NCBI GenBank assembly: GCA_028705785.1
Contig: JAQWCT010000116.1
Location: 1 to 8,213 of the forward strand
Source: Sulfurospirillaceae bacterium
GTDB lineage: Bacteria; Campylobacterota; Campylobacteria; Campylobacterales; Sulfurospirillaceae
DNA length: 8,213 nucleotides
Direction of reading: 5' to 3'
Positions 1 to 6,249 of the stretch are shown piece after piece. The stretch's first letter is position 1; the number at the start of each line of letters is the position of its first letter. A model generated the notes under the pieces. The model was not told where the DNA came from. It did no database searches and was given only the letters and a program-made list of their open reading frames with translations. The position numbers and the translations under genes are program-made.

Positions 1-1001
1 TAGGAGCTCTTTTGGCTGCTTCAACAGGTGTTGTGGGGGCAAGTGTTGTGGCAATGGGTGTTATCTCTTTACCTGTAATGCTTAAATACAACTATTCAAA
101 ATCACTCGCGTGTGGTACCATTTGTGCCTCTGGAACACTGGGTCAGATTATTCCGCCTTCTGTTGTATTGATTATTTTGGGGGATGTTTTTCAGCTTCCT
201 GTCGGTGATTTGTTTGAAGGTGCGATGTGGCCAGGTTTAAGTCTAGTGGCTATTTATGTCATTTATATTGCTATTGTTTCTTTTATCAATAAAGATGTAG
301 CGCCAGCTATTCCTACAAGTGAATTAACAGGAAGTAAGCTTAAGCAGGTTATAAATGCGTTCAAGGCTATTTTACCTCCACTTATTTTAATTATTCTAGT
401 TTTGGGCTCTATTTTTGAGGGAATTGCTACGCCAACTGAGTCTTCAGCCCTTGGATGTGTCGGCGCTGTGCTTCTTGCCTTGATGTATAAATCATTCTCT
501 TTTCAAATGATTCATGAAGCGTCTATGGAAACTGTTCGAACAACGGCTATGATATTTGCCATTTTGATCGGGGCTACAGCTTTTTCAATGGTATTTTCAT
601 ACACAGGAGGTGATATTATCGTTGAAGAGGTGATGAGGTCATTGCCTGGAGATAAGTGGGGTTTCATCATTACTTCTATGGTTGCCATTATGTTATTGGG
701 ATGTTTTATTGATTTTGTGGAAATCTCTTACATCATTATTCCTATCTTAGCACCTATCGCAGCGGCTATTGGCATTAACCCTGTGTGGTATGCACTTTTA
801 ATAGCACTCAATTTACAAACATCATTTTTAACACCGCCATTTGGATTTAGTCTCTTCTATCTAAGAGGCGTAGCGCCCCCAAGTGTTCTTACCACAGATA
901 TCTATAAGGGTGTTATCCCTTTTATTTTGTTACAAGTATTAGTCATGATTATTTTTACTGTTATGCCAGAGTTTTATGGTGTTTCAATGATGCTTAAATA
1001 G
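1..1001 (+). CDS. TRAP transporter large permease (DctM family), 5' end missing
   Basis: This is the C-terminal part (332 visible residues) of the large membrane subunit of a TRAP transporter, which uses an ion gradient to import organic acids captured by a periplasmic binding protein. The frame is open to the left edge (codons begin at base 3), so the TTG at 12 is not a real start. Family hallmarks are GQIIPPS (visible residues 47-53), ATPTESSALG (142-151) and NLQTSFLTPPFG followed by FYLRGVAPPS (from 270), with about eight hydrophobic helices. The FLTPPFGFSLFYLRG type recalls, from memory, the subgroup labelled mannitol/chloroaromatic (COG4664). Relatives of that subgroup's binding proteins take lactate or 2-oxo acids. 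A full protein is usually about 430 residues, so roughly 100 are missing, and the small permease and binding protein should lie further left. The substrate is not shown by the sequence; the lactate-type dehydrogenase next door suggests a 2-hydroxy or 2-oxo acid. Confidence 0.93.
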   Translation, partial: GALLAASTGVVGASVVAMGVISLPVMLKYNYSKSLACGTICASGTLGQIIPPSVVLIILGDVFQLPVGDLFEGAMWPGLSLVAIYVIYIAIVSFINKDVAPAIPTSELTGSKLKQVINAFKAILPPLILIILVLGSIFEGIATPTESSALGCVGAVLLALMYKSFSFQMIHEASMETVRTTAMIFAILIGATAFSMVFSYTGGDIIVEEVMRSLPGDKWGFIITSMVAIMLLGCFIDFVEISYIIIPILAPIAAAIGINPVWYALLIALNLQTSFLTPPFGFSLFYLRGVAPPSVLTTDIYKGVIPFILLQVLVMIIFTVMPEFYGVSMMLK

Positions 1002-1002
1002 C

Positions 1003-1049
1003 CTTACATGTAAAGGGCGGAAATAGTCTTTCGCTCTTTACATGTAAAG
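1003..1049. repeat. Two inverted copies of the TTACATGTAAAG word
   Basis: CTTACATGTAAAG lies at 1003-1015 and the perfect 14-bp palindrome CTTTACATGTAAAG at 1036-1049. Both contain the 11-mer TACATGTAAAG that recurs three more times inside oadA. Here the two copies form the arms of the terminator hairpin. Confidence 0.85.
1004..1047 (+). terminator. Strong hairpin terminator after the TRAP permease
   Basis: The arms TTACATGTAAAG (1004-1015) and CTTTACATGTAA (1036-1047) pair perfectly over 12 bp. The stem continues inward through GGCG/CGCT (1016-1019 with 1032-1035, one G-U pair), a further G-U and two A-U pairs, leaving a six-base loop at 1023-1028. It starts two bases after the TRAP stop codon. 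The T-runs do not follow directly but begin 14 bases downstream (1061-1067, 1071-1079). Each arm is itself nearly palindromic, so the structure could work in either direction. It should separate the TRAP operon from the dehydrogenase gene. Confidence 0.8.
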
Positions 1050-1060
1050 ATTGGTTACAC

Positions 1061-1120
1061 TTTTTTTCACTTTTTTTTTAAACTCATTTTTTTAAATAAA
1101 TATCATACGATTTTTATATT
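1061..1120 (+). promoter_or_regulatory. Probable sigma-70 promoter for the dehydrogenase gene
   Basis: Three T-runs (1061-1067, 1071-1079, 1087-1093) precede a -10-like TATATT at 1115-1120, with no convincing -35 box. Periodic T-rich stretches upstream of a -10 element, with a poor -35, are the known pattern of Campylobacter-type vegetative promoters. Transcription would start near 1127 and give a leader of about 40 bases. TAGAAT at 1137-1142 is a weaker alternative -10. The exact position is inferred, not proven. Confidence 0.45.
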
Positions 1121-1155
1121 GTAGTGTTAGACTAAGTAGAATTTGAAAAAATCAT

Positions 1156-1160
1156 AAGGA
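1156..1160 (+). promoter_or_regulatory. Ribosome binding site that decides the dehydrogenase start
   Basis: AAGGA at 1156-1160 abuts the ATG at 1161, which is too close to use, but lies six bases before the in-frame ATG at 1167, an ideal distance. The start at 1167 is therefore preferred, which removes two residues (MF) from the longest reading frame. Confidence 0.75.
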
Positions 1161-1166
1161 ATGTTT

Positions 1167-4007
1167 ATGAACTTAACAGGCGCTTACCTTGACTTTCACA
1201 ATGAAATACTTGGTTTTATCCCAAAAATTAGGATATTCACAGACCCACTTCATACATTAGCGTATGGTACCGATGCCTCTTTTTATCGGTTGATTCCAAA
1301 AGTTGTCATTTGGGTTAATAGTGCTGATGAAGTCAGCAAAATACTTAAAATCTCTTCCTCTCTCTCTTTACCCGTTGTTTTCAGAGCAGCAGGAACAAGT
1401 CTTTCAGGACAAGCGATTACGGATTCTATTTTATTGGTAACTTCACGCGATTGGAAAGGTATTAAACTCAATAAAGATGCAACTAGCATTACTATGGAAC
1501 CTTCAGTTGTAGGTTCTGATGCAAATTTACAGCTTATTCCTTATGGTAGAAAAATAGGACCAGATCCTGCAAGTATCAATTCAGCCTATATTGCTGGTAT
1601 TGCTGCAAATAATGCAAGCGGTATGTGTTGCGGAACCTCTGACAACTCTTATAAAACATTGGAAACAATGAAAATTATTTTTCATGATGGTACAGAGCTC
1701 GATACAGGTTCTTCTAAAAGTATCGAAGCATTCAAAAAGTCACACAAAGACTTAGTTGATCGCGTTGATGCATTAGCTAAAAATACAAAAGCCAATCAAG
1801 CACTTCATGATAAAATCGTCAGAAAGTTCAAAATTAAAAATACTTGTGGATATGGGTTAAATTCAATTGTTGATTTTGAAGACCCCATTGATATTATTCA
1901 ACATTTGATGATAGGTAGTGAGGGAACACTGGGCTTTATTAAGGAACTCACTTTTAGAACGGTTCCTGAGTTTAAAGATAAAGCTAGTGCATTGATGATC
2001 TTTAAAAATGTTAAAGATGCTTGTGATGCGATTAGTATTATGAAAACACAATGTAAGACGGGTGTTCCAGATGCAGAAGTTGCTGCGGCTGAATTAATGG
2101 ATAGAGCAGGACTTAGAAGTGTTGAAAATAAAGAGGGTATGCCAACTTTTCTTAAAACATTAAGCCCTACTGCAACAGCTGTTTTGGTTGAATCTCGTGC
2201 TCCAAGTGATGAAATTCTTGATCAAAATATCGAAACTATTTTGGCAAAATTGGCACACATTGAACCAGAAATACCTACCCATTTTACAAAAGATGTGTAC
2301 GAATATACCAAATACTGGAAAATCAGAAAAGGTCTTTTCCCAGCAGTCGGTGCCGTAAGAGAGAGTGGCACAACTGTTATTATCGAAGATGTTGCTTATC
2401 CTATCGAGTCATTGGCAGAGGGTACGCTAGAACTTCAAGAATTATTTAAAAAATATAACTACGATGAGGCTGTTATTTTTGGTCACGCTCTTGATGGTAA
2501 CCTTCACTTTGTGTTTACACAATCATTTGATGATCCTAAAGAAATTGCGCGATATGAAAAATTCATGGTTAATGTGGCTGATTCTGTTGCTACTAAATTC
2601 CAAGGAAGTCTAAAAGCAGAGCATGGAACAGGTAGAAATATGGCTCCTTTTGTTGAATTAGAGTGGGGTAGTGATGCGTATGAGCTCATGAAAGAGATTA
2701 AAAATATCTTTGATCCAAAAGGACTTATGAACCCAGGCGTTATCCTTAACGCTGATCCTAAATGTTACTTGAAAAATTTCAAGTCAATGCCAGTCACAGA
2801 TGAGATTATCGACAAGTGCATTGAGTGTGGTTTTTGTGAACCTTCATGTCCATCTAACTTTTTAACGATTACGCCAAGACAAAGAACAGCTGTTAGCAGA
2901 TATATGGTGACATTGGAAGCCAATAATGAAATGGCCTTGTTAGAAGAAGTAAGAGAAGCATTTCAGTACGATGGTATTGAAACTTGTGCAACTTGTTCTC
3001 TATGTTCGTTGGTATGTCCTGTTGAAATCGATACAGGGGCATTGACTAAAAAAATCAGAGCAAAACAAATTACGCCTGGTCAGCATAAAATGGCAAACTT
3101 TATCGTCAATAATTATAATGGCATTTTACGCACAGGAAGTACGGTTCTTAGTCTTGTCAAAGGGGTTAATGCCATCATCCCAGATAGTATTTTAGGTGGC
3201 ATTAGTGGCGCAGTAACGAGTATTAGCGGTGGCGCATTACCAAAATGGACACCAAGTCTTCCAGGTGGTCATACCTTTAAAGATACGAGAAAGCTTTTTG
3301 GTGTTGAAGATAAGGTCGTTTATTTTTCTTCATGCCTTAACCGTACTATGGGCAATCCAAAGCCAAGAAGCGGAGAAAAAGAACTCGATGAACTCGTTAT
3401 TAGCATTTTAGAAAAAGCAGGATATGAAGTTATTATTCCACAAGAGAATGGACCATTGTGTTGTGGTATGCCTTTTTCAAGTAAAGGGTATGTTGAAGAA
3501 GGTCATCGCAAGTCAGATGAATTAGAAAAAGCACTGACCAAAGCGAGTCAAAATGGAAAATACCCTATCATTTGTGATATGAGTTCTTGCAGTAAAACTA
3601 CAAGAACATATTTCACCTCTGGGTTAAAAGTGTATGACCCAATCGAATTTATCCATGATTTTCTACTGTCTAGATTAGAAATTAAACAGATTAATGAGCC
3701 GATTGTTATTCATGCGATATGCAGTACGCGTAAAATGGGACTATTAGAGAAGTTTGAAAAAATTGCTCGTCTCTGTAGTACAAAAGTGACATTGCCAGCA
3801 GATGTGGGTTGTTGTGGTTTTGCGGGAGATCGTGGATTTAATTATCCTGAGCTTAACAAATCAGCACTTCGCCATCTTAAAGGTTCTATTCCCTCCGATA
3901 CCAAGCTAGCCTTTTCAACAGGTAAGCCTTGTGAAATAGGACTTACTGAAAATAGTGGATTAGATTATCGTTCTATTTTTTATCTAATAGAACGCTGTAT
4001 TAGCTAA
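1167..4007 (+). CDS. FAD and Fe-S 2-hydroxyacid (D-lactate type) dehydrogenase, Dld-II/YdiJ-like
   Basis: This 946-residue fused flavin and iron-sulfur oxidoreductase probably oxidises lactate or another 2-hydroxyacid to the 2-oxo acid and passes electrons to quinone at the inner membrane. In numbering from the ATG at 1167, an FAD-binding domain comes first (RAAGTSLSGQA near 73-83, AGIAANNASGMCCGTSDN near 143-160, GSEGTLGF near 250-257). It is followed by an FAD-oxidase C-terminal domain (GHALDGNLHF near 439, EHGTGRN near 485, FDPKGLMNPG near 515). Two 4Fe-4S motifs follow: C551, C554, C557, C561 and C607, C610, C613, C617. Last come two CCG modules (CCG at 765-767 and 882-884, with further Cys at 723, 803, 808, 852, 922). 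There is no signal peptide or clear membrane helix. The length and domain order match Shewanella Dld-II and Campylobacter Cj1585c, the latter reported as an L-lactate dehydrogenase, so stereospecificity is open. It is flanked by hairpins and has its own probable promoter, so it is likely monocistronic. Confidence 0.88.
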   Translation: MNLTGAYLDFHNEILGFIPKIRIFTDPLHTLAYGTDASFYRLIPKVVIWVNSADEVSKILKISSSLSLPVVFRAAGTSLSGQAITDSILLVTSRDWKGIKLNKDATSITMEPSVVGSDANLQLIPYGRKIGPDPASINSAYIAGIAANNASGMCCGTSDNSYKTLETMKIIFHDGTELDTGSSKSIEAFKKSHKDLVDRVDALAKNTKANQALHDKIVRKFKIKNTCGYGLNSIVDFEDPIDIIQHLMIGSEGTLGFIKELTFRTVPEFKDKASALMIFKNVKDACDAISIMKTQCKTGVPDAEVAAAELMDRAGLRSVENKEGMPTFLKTLSPTATAVLVESRAPSDEILDQNIETILAKLAHIEPEIPTHFTKDVYEYTKYWKIRKGLFPAVGAVRESGTTVIIEDVAYPIESLAEGTLELQELFKKYNYDEAVIFGHALDGNLHFVFTQSFDDPKEIARYEKFMVNVADSVATKFQGSLKAEHGTGRNMAPFVELEWGSDAYELMKEIKNIFDPKGLMNPGVILNADPKCYLKNFKSMPVTDEIIDKCIECGFCEPSCPSNFLTITPRQRTAVSRYMVTLEANNEMALLEEVREAFQYDGIETCATCSLCSLVCPVEIDTGALTKKIRAKQITPGQHKMANFIVNNYNGILRTGSTVLSLVKGVNAIIPDSILGGISGAVTSISGGALPKWTPSLPGGHTFKDTRKLFGVEDKVVYFSSCLNRTMGNPKPRSGEKELDELVISILEKAGYEVIIPQENGPLCCGMPFSSKGYVEEGHRKSDELEKALTKASQNGKYPIICDMSSCSKTTRTYFTSGLKVYDPIEFIHDFLLSRLEIKQINEPIVIHAICSTRKMGLLEKFEKIARLCSTKVTLPADVGCCGFAGDRGFNYPELNKSALRHLKGSIPSDTKLAFSTGKPCEIGLTENSGLDYRSIFYLIERCIS

Positions 4008-4025
4008 CTTTCAATCTTCTTTAGC

Positions 4026-4053
4026 GGGCAAATTTACAAAAATAAATTTGCCC
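4026..4053 (+). terminator. Hairpin after the dehydrogenase gene
   Basis: GGGCAAATTTA (4026-4036) and TAAATTTGCCC (4043-4053) pair perfectly over 11 bp around a six-base loop (CAAAAA), 18 bases after the stop codon. No T-run follows, so it may be a weak or factor-assisted terminator, or only an mRNA 3' end stabiliser. Confidence 0.55.
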
Positions 4054-4087
4054 CACTTCATGTCATAAAACCACATTTCTTATAGGT

Positions 4088-4114
4088 TTGATTTAATAAA
4101 AAAAATGATAAAAT
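4088..4114 (+). promoter_or_regulatory. Probable extended -10 promoter of the oad-pckA operon
   Basis: TGATAAAAT at 4106-4114 fits an extended -10 element (TG, one base, TAAAAT). A loose -35-like TTGATT lies at 4088-4093, with a 15-base spacer that is short. The start site would be near 4121, giving a leader of about 46 bases. A second -10-like TAGAAT lies at 4142-4147. This is the only gap long enough to hold a promoter before the four-gene operon. Confidence 0.4.
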
Positions 4115-4166
4115 ACCAAAATTTTCACTATGCATTTTAGTTAGAATTAAACAAAAAAGGGTTTTT

Positions 4167-4403
4167 ATGGAGATAAATCTCATCGCTGAGACCTTGAAGT
4201 TTTTGGTTTTAGGTATGTCGACCGTTTTCATGTTTTTGGTATTGATGGTTTTAGTTTTAAATCTTCAATCTAAGATCATTAGGAAATTTTTTCCGCATAA
4301 AGAGGAAGTTTCTATCCCCAAACGACCGATAGCTCAAAAAGGCAATCTTGCCGTTATCGCAGCTATTGCTGCATCTCTACAGTCTTATAAAAAATCAAAA
4401 TAG
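4167..4403 (+). CDS. oadG: Oxaloacetate decarboxylase gamma subunit (OadG)
   Basis: This 78-residue protein has one membrane helix (about residues 9-33). In the family, the gamma subunit anchors the soluble alpha subunit to the membrane beta subunit and helps decarboxylation by binding a metal ion. The stretch LVLGMSTVFMFLVLMVLVLNL is the typical OadG helix, with GMsTVFxFL as its signature. A basic, Pro-containing cytoplasmic tail follows, and the end carries the family's Ala/Ile-rich stretch (AVIAAIAASLQSYK, about 62-75). One His (H44) lies just after the helix; the His-rich metal-binding tail of enterobacterial OadG is not evident. AAGGG at 4157-4161 lies five bases before the ATG. It is the first gene of the operon, 18 bases before oadA, and this G-A-B order matches classical oad operons. 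Such small subunits are weakly conserved, but the context makes the call firm. Confidence 0.85.
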   Translation: MEINLIAETLKFLVLGMSTVFMFLVLMVLVLNLQSKIIRKFFPHKEEVSIPKRPIAQKGNLAVIAAIAASLQSYKKSK

Positions 4404-4421
4404 TAAAAAGGGCAAAAGAAA

Positions 4422-6239
4422 ATGGCTAAAAAATACATCGATGTGATGGATACAACTTTTAGAGACGGATTTCAGTCTGTTTTTGGTGGGCGCGTACTTA
4501 TGGACGATTTCCTTCCTGCGGTTGCAGCAGCAAGAGACGCAGGCATTAGTCATTTTGAATTTGGTGGAGGAGCGAGGTTTCAAAGTCTTTATTTTTATTT
4601 GAATGAAGATGCTTTTGTTATGATGGACAAGTTTAGAGAAGTTGCTGGACCTAACGCAAATCTACAAACACTAGCAAGAGGTGTCAATACGGTAATGTTA
4701 GATACAGGAAATCGTGATTTGATTGATTTACATGCTAAATTATTTAAAAAACACGGTACAACGACTATTCGTAACTTTGATGCGCTTAATGATATTGAAA
4801 ACCTCAAATATAGTGGTGAGAGAATCGTTCATCATGGGATGAAACATGAGATTGTGGTTACGATGATGGATTTACCTCCAGGATGCTTTGGTGCTCATGA
4901 TGTAGCATTTTATGAAAAAACGCTTCGTGATATTTTAGATTCGGGTATCCCTTACCATAGTGTTTGTTTTAAAGATGCTAGTGGAACTTCAAGTCCTCAA
5001 AAAGTGTATGAAACGATTAAGATGGCAAAAAGGTTATTGCCAGAATCAATGCATGTAAGACTTCATACCCATGAAACAGCAGGTGTCAGTGTTGCTTGTT
5101 ATCTTGCGGCACTTGAGGCAGGAATTGATGGTATTGATATGGCAGCATCTCCTGTGAGTGGTGGAACAAGTCAGCCTGATATCTTAACCATGTTACATGC
5201 AACCAAGGGTAAAGAGTATGATTTGGGTGGTCTTGAGTTGGAAAAAATCTTAAAGTATGAAGAAGTTTTACAAGATTGCCTTAAAGACTACTTTATGCCA
5301 CCAGAAGCGACACAAGTTTCTCCTCTTATTCCTTTTTCGCCAATGCCAGGTGGTGCTTTAACTGCTAATACACAAATGCTACGCGATAATAATATCTTAA
5401 ACAAGTTTCCAGAAGTCATCAAAGCCATGCGTGAAGTCGTTGAAAAAGGTGGATATGGAACAAGTGTGACGCCTGTTTCTCAATTCTACTTCCAACAAGC
5501 TTTTAACAATGTGATGTTTGGACCATGGAACAAGATAGCTGAAGGCTATGGGAAAATGGTTTTAGGCTATTTTGGAAAAACACCTGTTGCCCCAGATGCA
5601 GATATCGTCGCCCTTTCAAGTAAACAATTAAAGTTAGAGCCAACGACTAAGAAAGCACTTGATTTAGCTGATGATGATGAGACTAAATCACTCTTACATG
5701 TAAAGGAAATTTTACAACAAGAAAAAATTCAAATTACGGATGAGAGCCTCTTTATCGCAGCTTCTTGTAAAGAAAAAGGTATCGCATTTTTAAAAGGTGA
5801 AGCTAAGGTCAATGTTCGTAAAAATGCTAAAGAAGATCTTACATGTAAAGCAGATTCAAAAGATTATACGATTGTGGTTAATGGTCAAAAATATTATGTT
5901 AAAGCCAATGATGATAGTAGTCTTTTGGTCAATGGTGAACACTATGCAATAGACCTTAAAGAGGGATGTGATTTAGGCGATACCGTTGCTCCTATGGAAG
6001 TGAGTAATAGTAGCAGTGCTACATCCGATGAATTAGGCATTAAAGCAGGCTTACCAGGTTCTATTTTTAAAGTTCTTGTAAATGTAGGAGAGCATGTTTC
6101 CAAAGGCCAGCCAGTTATTATTATTGAGGCAATGAAAATGGAAATAGAGGTGGCTTCTCCTCATGATGGTATAGTAAGTTCTATACATGTAAAGCAGGGT
6201 GATACGGTTGTCAATAACCAATTGCTTTTAGTTCTCTAA
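4422..6239 (+). CDS. oadA: Oxaloacetate decarboxylase alpha subunit / pyruvate carboxylase subunit B (biotin protein)
   Basis: This 605-residue cytoplasmic subunit moves the carboxyl group of oxaloacetate to biotin, releasing pyruvate; with a biotin carboxylase partner it could run in reverse as pyruvate carboxylase subunit B. The carboxyltransferase barrel fills about residues 1-300. Expected metal-site residues are D15 in TTFRDGFQS, K184 in CFKDASG, and H215 and H217 in RLHTHET. A conserved PYC/OadA association domain follows to about 467 (GTSVTPVSQF near 346, KEKGIAFLKGEAKVNVR near 450). Then come a small beta region (about 481-513), a short Ser-rich linker and a biotinyl domain (about 538-605) with biotin-accepting K572 in EAMKM, 33 residues from the end. 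The classical RDAHQS motif reads RDGFQS here. From memory, the protein strongly resembles Campylobacter jejuni PycB, also encoded beside pckA. AGGG at 4409-4412 lies nine bases before the ATG. The oadG and oadB neighbours favour the decarboxylase role. Confidence 0.92.
   Translation: MAKKYIDVMDTTFRDGFQSVFGGRVLMDDFLPAVAAARDAGISHFEFGGGARFQSLYFYLNEDAFVMMDKFREVAGPNANLQTLARGVNTVMLDTGNRDLIDLHAKLFKKHGTTTIRNFDALNDIENLKYSGERIVHHGMKHEIVVTMMDLPPGCFGAHDVAFYEKTLRDILDSGIPYHSVCFKDASGTSSPQKVYETIKMAKRLLPESMHVRLHTHETAGVSVACYLAALEAGIDGIDMAASPVSGGTSQPDILTMLHATKGKEYDLGGLELEKILKYEEVLQDCLKDYFMPPEATQVSPLIPFSPMPGGALTANTQMLRDNNILNKFPEVIKAMREVVEKGGYGTSVTPVSQFYFQQAFNNVMFGPWNKIAEGYGKMVLGYFGKTPVAPDADIVALSSKQLKLEPTTKKALDLADDDETKSLLHVKEILQQEKIQITDESLFIAASCKEKGIAFLKGEAKVNVRKNAKEDLTCKADSKDYTIVVNGQKYYVKANDDSSLLVNGEHYAIDLKEGCDLGDTVAPMEVSNSSSATSDELGIKAGLPGSIFKVLVNVGEHVSKGQPVIIIEAMKMEIEVASPHDGIVSSIHVKQGDTVVNNQLLLVL
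5693..5705 (+). repeat. TTACATGTAAAG word, copy in oadA
   Basis: CTTACATGTAAAG is identical over 14 bases (with the following G) to the copy at 1003-1016. Read as TTA CAT GTA AAG, it encodes LHVK at residues 425-428 of OadA, in a stretch that is not a catalytic motif. Confidence 0.8.
5838..5850 (+). repeat. TTACATGTAAAG word, second copy in oadA
   Basis: CTTACATGTAAAG again, 145 bases after the previous copy, but in a different reading frame: CTT ACA TGT AAA encodes LTCK (residues 473-476). Use of another frame argues that the DNA word, not a protein motif, is being kept. Confidence 0.8.
6183..6194 (+). repeat. TACATGTAAAG word, third copy in oadA
   Basis: ATACATGTAAAG shares the last 11 bases with the other copies and the following CAG with the copy at 5838. 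It encodes IHVK in the biotinyl domain, 43 bases before the oadA stop codon. Confidence 0.75.
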
Positions 6240-6249
6240 AAAGGTCTAT

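Noticed and set aside
12..14. TTG at 12 as a start codon for the TRAP permease
   Set aside because: The frame continues to the left edge with residues (GAL) that fit the family, and no binding site is present; the gene is simply cut by the window.
1127..1135. Small palindrome TTAGACTAA as an operator downstream of the promoter
   Set aside because: Only four base pairs per arm with no second copy; too short to tell from chance in AT-rich DNA.
1161..1166. ATG at 1161 as the start of the dehydrogenase
   Set aside because: The AAGGA binding site directly abuts it with no spacing; the ATG at 1167 has the correct six-base distance.
4728..4740. TTACATGCTAAAT in oadA as a further copy of the repeated word
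   Set aside because: It has an inserted C relative to TTACATGTAAA and breaks the palindrome, so it was not counted.
4395..4807. Minus-strand frames at 4395-4583 and 4595-4807
   Set aside because: Antisense to the start of oadA, with no family resemblance or binding site; the plus-strand gene explains the sequence.
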